Assembly (NCBI GenBank): GCA_964511405.1 | Contig: CAZEFK010000027.1 | Span: 1-44,708, forward strand | Origin: CAZEFK01 sp964511405 | GTDB lineage: Bacteria; Pseudomonadota; Alphaproteobacteria; Elsterales; Elsteraceae | Length of the DNA: 44,708 nucleotides | Direction of reading: 5' to 3' | Shown here: in pieces, positions 16,388 through 23,139 of the stretch | Layout: the number at the start of each line of letters is the position of its first letter | Position numbering within the stretch: the first letter of the stretch is position 1 | Translations under genes and position numbers: made by a program | The notes under the pieces: model-generated | Told to the model about the DNA's origin: nothing | Database searches by the model: none | The model's input: only the letters and a program-made list of their open reading frames with translations

Positions 16388-16771
16388 CGACCTGTCTTTC
16401 TCGCCGATGGCACGGGCCCTCAAGAGCTCGACACCAGTGCCGGCTCTGTCGGCAGTCGGCTGGCGAATGCACCGACTATTGCAGAGGTAATTGTCTTTCG
16501 GCGGGCAGCGCTTGAGAGGCAACCTGCAAGCCCACATAATTCACTTCGCTGGTCGACGTCAGACGTTACGTTTCCCTGATGCTTTGTCGCATCTTTAGAG
16601 GCAATCCAGCCTGCGACAGGGCGGCCAGATCGGCTCGTGCGACCGCGGCGCCGACCCCGCCCGGCGAAGCTTCTGTTTGGTCGGCGAACCGGGGGAACGT
16701 TCCGCTGCGCCCGGCGTCCATGTTCGATGACAGAGCGGGGCTGGAGCGCACGACCGTCAGGAGGGCGCACC
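16388..16771. other. 384-base region without a recognised gene
   Basis: Between the small membrane protein (leftward) and the MlaD gene (rightward). It holds a good sigma70-like promoter at 16512-16540 on the plus strand. Short open frames on both strands (for example 16566-16751 minus) show no recognisable similarity. The ABC permease and ATPase genes that usually precede an mlaD gene are absent, so this could be the site of a deletion or junction. Confidence 0.5.
16512..16540 (+). promoter_or_regulatory. sigma70-like promoter upstream of the mlaD-type gene
   Basis: TTGAGA (16512-16517) and CATAAT (16535-16540) with a 17-base spacer, on the same strand as the MlaD/PqiC pair and about 230 bases before it. 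The long leader shows no convincing coding frame. Confidence 0.45.
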
Positions 16772-17566
16772 ATGGCGCTCGACGTCTATGCCAAGGGCAG
16801 GCTGGTTTTCGCAGCTGCGGTGTGTACGGCCGGTGCCGTGGGCCTCGGCTGGTATCTATGGTCCGCCTCGCTCTATAAGACTTATGAGATCGACACGCAC
16901 GATGCCGTATCGGGGCTGATCGCGGATGCGCCGGTCGAGTTTCACGGTGTCGAGGTCGGCAAGGTCGTGAAGGTCGAGCTGGTCGATGCCGCGACCGTCC
17001 GCATCCTCGCGAACATCGCGCAGGCTGCGCCGATCACGCAGGCGACGGTCGCAACGGTCGCGACACGTGGCCTCACAGCGCGCGGCTTCGCCGGCTATGT
17101 CTATATCGCCCTCGAGAACAGCGGTGCTGGCACGGGGGCGCCGCCGCGTACTGCTGGCGACTACCCCGTCATTGCGGCGGCACCGGCGCAAAGCGCCGCC
17201 ATGGATACGCGGGTCACCGAGGTGACGGCCAAGGTCGACGAACTCATCGGTCTGCTTCACGCGCTGCTCGACGAGCCGACCATCGCCGCCCTCAAACAGA
17301 CCTTGGGGGGGCTACAGCAGATCACCGCGACGCTTGCGGTGAACAACGACCATCTCGCGTCGCTGATGGTCAATGCCGATCGCGACAGCCACGATCTCGA
17401 GCCGGTGCTGACGGACCTGCGCGCCCTGCTGCCGCAGCTTGCGCGCACGACCGGCGATCTCGAGACCCTCAGTCGAGCGGTGACCGAGCTCGCCAATCGC
17501 GTGTCGCGCGATCCTTCGGTGCTGCTGCGTGGCACGCAAGTGAGGCCGGGGCCGGGCGAGCGATGA
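16772..17566 (+). CDS. MlaD/MCE-domain protein
   Basis: 264 residues: an N-terminal membrane anchor (LVFAAAVCTAGAVGLGWYLW) followed by an MCE domain (about 38-120: GLIADAPVEFHGVEVGKVVKVEL) and a long helical tail. MCE proteins form hexameric periplasmic rings that carry lipids for an ABC transporter. The AGGAGG site seven bases before ATG 16772 fixes the start. A PqiC-like lipoprotein gene overlaps the stop (ATGA), the normal partner, but the permease and ATPase genes are not beside it, so the pair depends on components elsewhere or is an incomplete relic. Confidence 0.85.
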   Translation: MALDVYAKGRLVFAAAVCTAGAVGLGWYLWSASLYKTYEIDTHDAVSGLIADAPVEFHGVEVGKVVKVELVDAATVRILANIAQAAPITQATVATVATRGLTARGFAGYVYIALENSGAGTGAPPRTAGDYPVIAAAPAQSAAMDTRVTEVTAKVDELIGLLHALLDEPTIAALKQTLGGLQQITATLAVNNDHLASLMVNADRDSHDLEPVLTDLRALLPQLARTTGDLETLSRAVTELANRVSRDPSVLLRGTQVRPGPGER

Positions 17567-18162
17567 CAGCTGGGCGCTCTGTGCCGCTCCTGCTCGCGGC
17601 GGTGCTGCTTGCCGGCTGCGCCCTGCTCTCGCCGCCGCAGGGCGAGCCGCAAAGGTCGCTGCTGAACGCGCTTCCGGAGCCGCTGCCGCACGCGGCGCGG
17701 CCGGCCGGGGCGGTCCTGGTGCTGCCGATGGACGCGAGCGCGGCCTACGACACGGTGCGGATGGCCTATTCGGACCGGCCGCATCAGCTCGCCTATTACC
17801 GCGATCACGAATGGGCCGAGCCACCGCAGCAGATGATCCGCAAGATCCTGATCGGCGCGCTCCAGCAGAGCGGAGCCTTTCGCCTGGTCGAGACGCAGCC
17901 GCAGGCGACGGGTGACGGCTACACACTGCGCAGCGAACTCATTGCGCTGGTACAGGACGAGACGGCTGCCGCGCCGGTGCTGCAGCTCACCGTGCATTTC
18001 GAACTCGGCAATCCCGCCGGCCGCGCCATCGCCGCTCGCGACCTCACGCTGCTCGAGCCGATGGCAGCCGCCACCCCGGAGGCTGGGATCGCTGCCGCCA
18101 ACCAAGCGGCCGCCAAAGCCGTCGCCGAAATCGTCACCGCCGTGATCGCACGCACGCGCTGA
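17563..18162 (+). CDS. PqiC/ABC-type transport auxiliary lipoprotein
   Basis: 199 residues with a lipoprotein signal: hydrophobic stretch LLLAAVLLAGC, lipobox LAGC with the modified Cys near residue 19. The body matches the ABC-transport auxiliary family (DUF330, PqiC-like), an outer-membrane lipoprotein thought to receive the MCE tunnel: LVLPMDASAAYDTVRMAYS and YYRDHEWAEPPQQMIRKIL are typical. It overlaps the mlaD-type gene by four bases. It converges on the cytochrome b561 gene four bases away. Confidence 0.85.
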   Translation: MTAGRSVPLLLAAVLLAGCALLSPPQGEPQRSLLNALPEPLPHAARPAGAVLVLPMDASAAYDTVRMAYSDRPHQLAYYRDHEWAEPPQQMIRKILIGALQQSGAFRLVETQPQATGDGYTLRSELIALVQDETAAAPVLQLTVHFELGNPAGRAIAARDLTLLEPMAAATPEAGIAAANQAAAKAVAEIVTAVIARTR

Positions 18163-18166
18163 CGAC

Positions 18167-18727
18167 TCACGGCTCCAAGGTGCCGAGCATCTTGCGCAGG
18201 GTCGCGTCACGGACCACGAAGTGATGCCACAAGGCCGCACTCGCATGGCCGACGATCAGCAGGCCGGTCGCGTAGCCCAGCCAATCATGCAGCCGGCGCA
18301 GCTCCGCGAACCGATCCTCGTTGTGCTGCAGAAGATCCGGCAGCGGAAACAGCCCGAGAAAATCCACGGGAATGCCGGAGGCAGAGGACATCAGCCAGCC
18401 GAGGACGGGTTGCGCGATCATCAGGCTGTAGAGGCACAGATGCATGACGACCGCGGCGACCCGCTGCCACTCGGGTGTGGTCGCTTCGAGAGGAGGCAGG
18501 GGGTTGACTTGGCGCCAGGCGAGCCGCAGGGCCACGAGCACGAATGCGGCCACGCCCATCTCCTTGTGCACGAGAATCAGCGTGACCTTGCGCATCTCGA
18601 AGCCGGCATCCGGTAACGCCACCATGTAAACGCCGAGCCCGACCAGCCCAATGATCAGCGCGGCCATCAGCCAATGGAAGGCGATGGCGAGACCGCCATA
18701 TGAAGTTTCGGTATTGCCGATCGGCAT
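18167..18727 (-). CDS. cytochrome b561 family protein
   Basis: 186-residue inner-membrane protein with four helices and the histidines that bind two b haems: AIAFHWLMA, ILVHKEMGVA, RRLHDWLGYA and VGHASAALWHH. Bacterial b561 proteins pass electrons from the quinone pool, for example for superoxide oxidation or periplasmic reduction. Length is standard. ATG 18727 is the first start; the 211 bases up to the next gene hold the divergent promoters but no clear motif. Role in the metal block is inferred only from location. Confidence 0.87.
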   Translation of the reverse strand: MPIGNTETSYGGLAIAFHWLMAALIIGLVGLGVYMVALPDAGFEMRKVTLILVHKEMGVAAFVLVALRLAWRQVNPLPPLEATTPEWQRVAAVVMHLCLYSLMIAQPVLGWLMSSASGIPVDFLGLFPLPDLLQHNEDRFAELRRLHDWLGYATGLLIVGHASAALWHHFVVRDATLRKMLGTLEP

Positions 18728-18938
18728 GTCCCGATACCTTGTCTCCGATGGGCACGACCGTCGCCTTCGGCTTAAACGCCGGAGCGCCGCCGGGGGGGCG
18801 CAGCAAGATTCGGCGCTGTTCCTCGGCAGCCGGGCCGCTTGCCGGCAGCGGTGGCCGGCCCCGGCCTCGAAGCCAGGGAACTTCGGTCGCCCCCGGGCGT
18901 CTCACGAGCATTGGCTCCGAATCGAAAGAGGTTCCGCC

Positions 18939-19436
18939 ATGCCGGACGACATCAGTCGCGACTACACCGCGACATCAATCACGCCACCCAGAGCCGGCGC
19001 CCGGTCGACGGCCGCGATCGCCGGGCATCCCCTGCATCCCATGCTGGTGCCGCTGCCGATCGGCTTCCTGGTCGGGGCGCTTCTCGCGGATCTGGGATTG
19101 CTGGCCAGCTCGGATCCGTTCTGGGCGCGCGGCGCCTTCTGGCTGATCGCCGCCGGCATCGTCGGCGCACTGCTGGCCGCCGTCTTCGGCCTGATCGACT
19201 TCCTCACGATCGAGCGCGCCCGCAGCACCCCGATGGGCTGGATCCACTTGGTCGGCAATCTCACGGTGGTCGGCTTGGCCGTGGTCAATCTGGCGGTGCG
19301 CTGGTCGGCACCCGCGGCGAGTGCGCTACCCTGGGGCCTGGTGCTGTCAGCCGTCACGGTCGGGCTGCTGCTGGTCACCGGCTGGGCCGGCGGCGAGCTC
19401 GCCTACCGCCACAAGGTCGGCGTCATCGACTCGTGA
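18939..19436 (+). CDS. DUF2231 membrane protein
   Basis: 165-residue protein with four membrane helices. The opening block IAGHPLHPMLVPLPIGFLVGALLADL is the DUF2231 signature; the histidines may bind metal or haem. Function is not established; such genes are frequent in copper/heavy-metal and cytochrome contexts. The ATG at 18939 follows an AGAGG site; the frame is open further upstream, but only this start gives the family N-terminus. It converges on the FTR1 gene. Confidence 0.85.
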   Translation: MPDDISRDYTATSITPPRAGARSTAAIAGHPLHPMLVPLPIGFLVGALLADLGLLASSDPFWARGAFWLIAAGIVGALLAAVFGLIDFLTIERARSTPMGWIHLVGNLTVVGLAVVNLAVRWSAPAASALPWGLVLSAVTVGLLLVTGWAGGELAYRHKVGVIDS

Positions 19437-19493
19437 CGGCTCCCCGGTTCGCCGCAGAACGGCAGGCGAGGTCCCGCGGGTGCGGTCGGGCCG

Positions 19494-20348
19494 TCACCCC
19501 GTTTGCGCATAATCCTCCACGGGCTGCGGCGGACGCCGTCCTGCTCCTCCCTGCCCCAGCGTCCGCATCAGGACGCCGATGATCGCGAGGGTTGACGCGT
19601 AGAAGACCAGTTGGATCCCCGTCGGCCGGTCGTCATACCCGATCAGGGTATGCAGGACGCGGCCCGCGATGCTGTCCTGTCCGAGGAGCCCCGAGCTGTT
19701 CCACAGCTGAGCACCCAGCGCCGGCAGCATCCCGGCCTGGACGAGGAACGCGGCACCCTGGGATGCCAAGCCGGCGGCCAGCAGCAGGATCATCCAACTG
19801 GTGACCGTGAACAGATATCGGGTCGGGACCTTGACGAGCCCGAGATAGAGGGCGCCGCCACAGGCGACACCGCCCGCCAAGCCCAGGCTTCCGCCGATCA
19901 GCATCTCGGCCGAATGGCCACTGTCCGTTACGGCGATGCCGTAGAGGAACAGCACGGTCTCGGATCCCTCGCGCAGCACGGCAGCGCCGACCACCACCGC
20001 GAGCACATACAAAGGGCGCCCGCCGTCACGCACGGCGTGGCCGAGCCTCGACATCTGCTGCGCAATATCGCGGCCGTGGCGGCCCATCCAGACATTGTGC
20101 CATCCCAGCATTGCGACGGCGGTGAAGAGGATGCCGGCGTTGAGGATCTCCGGACCGAAGCCATCCGCGGCAACGGCGATGGACTCGGCGAACGCCGCAA
20201 CCGCGCCGGCGCCAGCGACCCCAGCGCCGATGCCAATGCCGACCCAGCGGGCGCGGCCGCGGGCGCCACGGCTGGCGGCGAGCACGATGCCGACGACCAG
20301 GGCGGCCTCGAGTATTTCTCGGAAAACGATGATCGCGGTGGCGAGCAT
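19494..20348 (-). CDS. FTR1-family high-affinity iron permease (EfeU-like)
   Basis: 284-residue membrane protein with about seven helices. The two iron-binding REXXE motifs are present: REILE at residues 10-14 and REGSE at 126-130. FTR1/EfeU proteins move iron through the inner membrane after oxidation. The preceding gene encodes a cupredoxin, as in EfeUO-type and related uptake systems. ATG 20348 is preferred to a TTG two codons upstream. It is the third gene of a leftward operon that starts with an outer-membrane protein at 21519; gaps are 27 and 34 bases. Confidence 0.88.
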   Translation of the reverse strand: MLATAIIVFREILEAALVVGIVLAASRGARGRARWVGIGIGAGVAGAGAVAAFAESIAVAADGFGPEILNAGILFTAVAMLGWHNVWMGRHGRDIAQQMSRLGHAVRDGGRPLYVLAVVVGAAVLREGSETVLFLYGIAVTDSGHSAEMLIGGSLGLAGGVACGGALYLGLVKVPTRYLFTVTSWMILLLAAGLASQGAAFLVQAGMLPALGAQLWNSSGLLGQDSIAGRVLHTLIGYDDRPTGIQLVFYASTLAIIGVLMRTLGQGGAGRRPPQPVEDYAQTG

Positions 20349-20375
20349 GTCCAATGTTCCCGTCGAGTCGCGGTT

Positions 20376-20717
20376 CTATTTCGCGATGATCTGACCTCGG
20401 GCAGTCGCCGAGTTGTACTCGCCCGTAAACTTATAGACTCCTGATTCGAGCGGGCCAATGAACACGACGCCCTCCTTGCCGGCGGGGATCACTTTCTCGC
20501 GATGCAGATCGGGGCTATCGAACTCCTCGGCCGTGCCGTCCAGGTTCTTGATCACCAGCCGCACCTTCTTGCCCGCTGGAAGCTCCAGGGTCTCGGGGGC
20601 GAATCGATGATCCTTGATGGTCAGATTGTAGGCATCGTCGTCGGCACGCGCCGGCTCGGCCGCCCCGAGGACCAATATCGCCGATGCGGCGATCAGGAAA
20701 CCGCTATGGATGCGCAC
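20376..20717 (-). CDS. periplasmic cupredoxin-domain protein (EfeO cupredoxin-like)
   Basis: 113 residues with a signal peptide (FLIAASAILVLGAAEPARA) and a cupredoxin domain (YNLTIKDHRFAPETLELPAGKKVRLVIKN in part, then GTAEEFDSPDLHREK and GVYKFTGEYN). This is the small cupredoxin found beside FTR1 permeases, thought to bind or oxidise iron/copper for delivery. Most classical copper ligands (Cys and Met) are missing, as in EfeO cupredoxin domains. The start is GTG 20717 with AGGAG upstream; an in-frame ATG ten codons earlier has no good site. Confidence 0.82.
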   Translation of the reverse strand: MRIHSGFLIAASAILVLGAAEPARADDDAYNLTIKDHRFAPETLELPAGKKVRLVIKNLDGTAEEFDSPDLHREKVIPAGKEGVVFIGPLESGVYKFTGEYNSATARGQIIAK

Positions 20718-20751
20718 GCCTTTCGCTCCTAGGTTGAGTGGGCCCACAAGG

Positions 20752-21519
20752 TCAGAAGGCGAGTTCGTATTCGAGCAATCCGCGGACGGTTCCGCGCTCG
20801 CTTGCCCCGGTCACGCCGACCAGGTAGCCGATCTCGTACTTCAGCTTGCCAGCATCCCCGAACGACACCGCGCCGATGGCGACCGGGCCGAGGCGGATGC
20901 GCTGATCGTCGATCTTGTCGAAATTGCCGACCTTCCCCGGCTCGCCATACAGCTCGACCCCGGGTTGGAACAGCGGCGCCGCCCGCCACAGATGCTGGAC
21001 GCGGTAGTCGAGGTGGAACGCGCCGGCGGCGCCGCGGCCGACCTCGTGGTTGAACAGCACGTTGAGGGTCGTCAGGTTGCGCCCCCACTCCTTTTGGATC
21101 AGCGGCCCAAGGGTCACGCTGTCGTGATCGCCAGCCTCGAAGACGCGCTCGAACTCCGCGAAGAAGCCGACGTCGGCCCAATACTTGCCTTGGGGCGTGA
21201 GCTGGAAGCGATTTTCCCAAGACAGCGAGTCGAAATGGCCGCTGCTCATGGGATCGTGCTTCCATTGAGCTTCGATTTCGGTCGCCCAATATCGAGTTAC
21301 GCCATAGCCGACACTGAAGTCGTAGCTGGCATTGTCGTCCTTCGCCGACCGTCGATCGATGCTGCGCTCGAACATCGATTCGGTTTCAACCTCGCCCTCC
21401 TCGACGATGGGCGAGAACACATGTACCGCCGCCTCTGCGCGCTGAATGCCGACCAGGGTCGTCATCGCCAATCCCATGACGAGGCCGGTCGCCCCATTCC
21501 GAAGAACTGTTCCCATCAT
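20752..21519 (-). CDS. outer-membrane beta-barrel protein of the iron-uptake operon
   Basis: 255 residues with a signal peptide (NGATGLVMGLAMTTLVGIQRAEA) and a C-terminal part of alternating amphipathic strands ending in LLEYELAF, with the terminal Phe expected of an outer-membrane barrel. The family is often found beside FTR1 and cupredoxin genes; a porin for metal is plausible, but function is unproven. Two start ATGs are adjacent (21519, 21516). Its promoter region contains two Fur-box-like palindromes. Confidence 0.72.
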   Translation of the reverse strand: MMGTVLRNGATGLVMGLAMTTLVGIQRAEAAVHVFSPIVEEGEVETESMFERSIDRRSAKDDNASYDFSVGYGVTRYWATEIEAQWKHDPMSSGHFDSLSWENRFQLTPQGKYWADVGFFAEFERVFEAGDHDSVTLGPLIQKEWGRNLTTLNVLFNHEVGRGAAGAFHLDYRVQHLWRAAPLFQPGVELYGEPGKVGNFDKIDDQRIRLGPVAIGAVSFGDAGKLKYEIGYLVGVTGASERGTVRGLLEYELAF

Positions 21520-21542
21520 ATCCGTCGAGCTGGTCCATCCAC

Positions 21543-21561
21543 ATTGCGACTCATTCGCAAT
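21543..21561 (-). promoter_or_regulatory. Fur-box-like palindrome before the iron-uptake operon
   Basis: ATTGCGA (21543-21549), five-base spacer, TCGCAAT (21555-21561): a perfect 19-bp palindrome 24 bases upstream of the first gene of the FTR1 operon. Its AT-rich TTGCGA...CGCAA pattern resembles alphaproteobacterial Fur-type operators. Regulation by Fur is inferred. Confidence 0.5.
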
Positions 21562-21584
21562 ATCGCGATCAGCCTCTATCGCGA

Positions 21585-21601
21585 TTGCGAGGCGATTGCA
21601 A
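21585..21601 (-). promoter_or_regulatory. second Fur-like box
   Basis: A 17-base element beginning TTGCGA and ending TTGCAA, the same length and ends as the core of the palindrome at 21544-21560, 41 bases away. Two tandem boxes before an iron-uptake operon fit Fur-type control. Confidence 0.38.
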
Positions 21602-21742
21602 ATGGAAAGATCGGCGTCTCAACGGCTGCGGTCGTCGCGGCGTCGACTCACGCCTCGGCCGGATTGGGGTGCTCGCGGCCGCCCGGCGACTCTCCACAGC
21701 ACGGCGCCGTTCTCGGTCGGAAGCCAGACCGGAGCTTGGTTC

Positions 21743-22933
21743 ATGCCTGCCGTCGTTCAAGCGATCTTCCGCGCTCTGTCAATGGCGTTTGCCATGGGCT
21801 GGGACATCTTATGGGCTTTGATCCTGGGCTTCGCCTTGTCCGGCGCGGTCCAGGCGCTGGTCCACAAGCGCGAGATGAGCCGGCTTCTGCCCGATGCGTC
21901 GCCGCGCTCGATCCTGATCGCGAGCGCCCTCGGCGTGGCCTCGTCCTCGTGCTCCTACGCCGCCGTGGCGTTGGCGCGCTCGCTCTTCGTCAAGGGCGCC
22001 GACTTCATCGCCGCCATGGCATTCCAGTTCGCCTCGACCAATCTCGTGATCGAGCTTGGCATCATCCTGGCCGTGCTGATCGGCTGGCAATTCACCGCCG
22101 CCGAGTTCGCCGGCGGCATCGTGATGATCCTGCTGCTTACCCTGATGCTGCGCCAGGTGATGACGCCGGAGCGGATCGAGGCGGCCCGGCGCCAGGCGGA
22201 GCGCGGCGTGCGCGGCCGCATGGAGGGCCATGCGGCCATGGACATGTCGATGACCGGCGAGGGCTCGATCCTCCGGCGCGCGCTTTCGGCCAGGGGATTC
22301 ACGGCAATCAGCCACTCCTTCGTGATGGACTGGGCTGCCGTCTGGATCGACATCGCGCTTGGCCTGGTGATCGCCGGCGCCCTCGCCGCCTGGGTTCCAC
22401 CGACCGTCTGGCAGGGCCTGTTCGCCTCTAGCGACCCGGTCTGGGCGAAGCTGGTCGGTCCGCTGCTGGGGCCGGTCGTCGCCGTGATCTCCTTCGTCTG
22501 CTCGGTCGGCAACGTCCCGCTGGCGGCGGTGCTGTGGACCGGCGGCATCAGCTTCGGCGGCGTCGCCGCATTCTTGTTCGCCGACCTGATCGTGCTGCCG
22601 ATCCTCGACATCTACCGCAAGTATTACGGCCTCAGGATCACCAGCCCTCTGTTCGCCGTTTTCTACGCGGCCATGGTCGGCGCCGCTTATCTGATCGAGC
22701 TCGCGTTCGGCGCGGCCGGGCTGATTCCACAGCAGCGTTCGGCCCGCGTGGTCGAAGCCCAGATCACGTGGAACTACACGACTTGGTTGAACATCCTGTT
22801 CCTGGCGCTGGCAGGCGTTCTGACCTGGCGCTTTCTTACGACCGGCGGACCCGCCATGCTGCGCCGGATGAATGGTCCCGCCGAGCTTGGCGCGGCCGGC
22901 CATCACCATCCGGCAGGCGCCCACCACCCCTGA
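21743..22933 (+). CDS. heavy-metal permease (ArsP/DUF318-type)
   Basis: 396-residue permease with about eight to ten helices. Conserved blocks SSSCSYAAVALARSLF and CSVGNVPLAAVLW are the paired half-membrane motifs of the DUF318/ArsP-type permeases. The central cytoplasmic loop has HAAMDMSMTGEGS and the C-terminus is His-rich (GHHHPAGAHH), which suggests a soft or transition metal rather than organoarsenical as cargo. ATG 21743 is chosen for GGAG upstream; the frame is open further but without similarity. It is divergent from the iron-uptake operon and converges on the copper-oxidase operon. Confidence 0.85.
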   Translation: MPAVVQAIFRALSMAFAMGWDILWALILGFALSGAVQALVHKREMSRLLPDASPRSILIASALGVASSSCSYAAVALARSLFVKGADFIAAMAFQFASTNLVIELGIILAVLIGWQFTAAEFAGGIVMILLLTLMLRQVMTPERIEAARRQAERGVRGRMEGHAAMDMSMTGEGSILRRALSARGFTAISHSFVMDWAAVWIDIALGLVIAGALAAWVPPTVWQGLFASSDPVWAKLVGPLLGPVVAVISFVCSVGNVPLAAVLWTGGISFGGVAAFLFADLIVLPILDIYRKYYGLRITSPLFAVFYAAMVGAAYLIELAFGAAGLIPQQRSARVVEAQITWNYTTWLNILFLALAGVLTWRFLTTGGPAMLRRMNGPAELGAAGHHHPAGAHHP

Positions 22934-23010
22934 TATGGCCTCGGCGCCTTGCTCAGGCCCCTCCGTTCAGCGGCTCCTGCCGGTCTCGGATCCGGACCGG
23001 CTGGCAGACG

Positions 23011-23139
23011 TCATCGGCGTCCGCCCGAAAACAGGTACTTCACCAGCGCGGCCACAGCGAGCAGCAGGACGATGACCACCAGCACCGTGATCGCCGTCAT
23101 GCCCCAGCCCATGCCGGCCATGTTCATGCCGTTCATCAT
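23011..23139 (-). CDS. 42-residue Met-rich single-helix membrane peptide
   Basis: Short frame from ATG 23139 to TGA 23011. The first 15 residues contain five or more methionines (MMNGMNMAGMGWGM), followed by one hydrophobic helix (ITVLVVIVLLLAVAALV) and a basic end (SGGRR). Its start overlaps the stop of the DsbD-like gene by ATGA, so it is translationally coupled as the last gene of the copper-oxidase operon. Methionine clusters bind Cu(I); the helix would place them at the periplasmic face if the basic end stays inside. No named family is recognised. Confidence 0.68.
   Translation of the reverse strand: MMNGMNMAGMGWGMTAITVLVVIVLLLAVAALVKYLFSGGRR

Noticed and set aside
16566..16751. 61-codon minus-strand frame in the 16.4-16.8 kb gap
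   Set aside because: No start site, no known similarity, and it opposes the promoter and leader of the MlaD gene.
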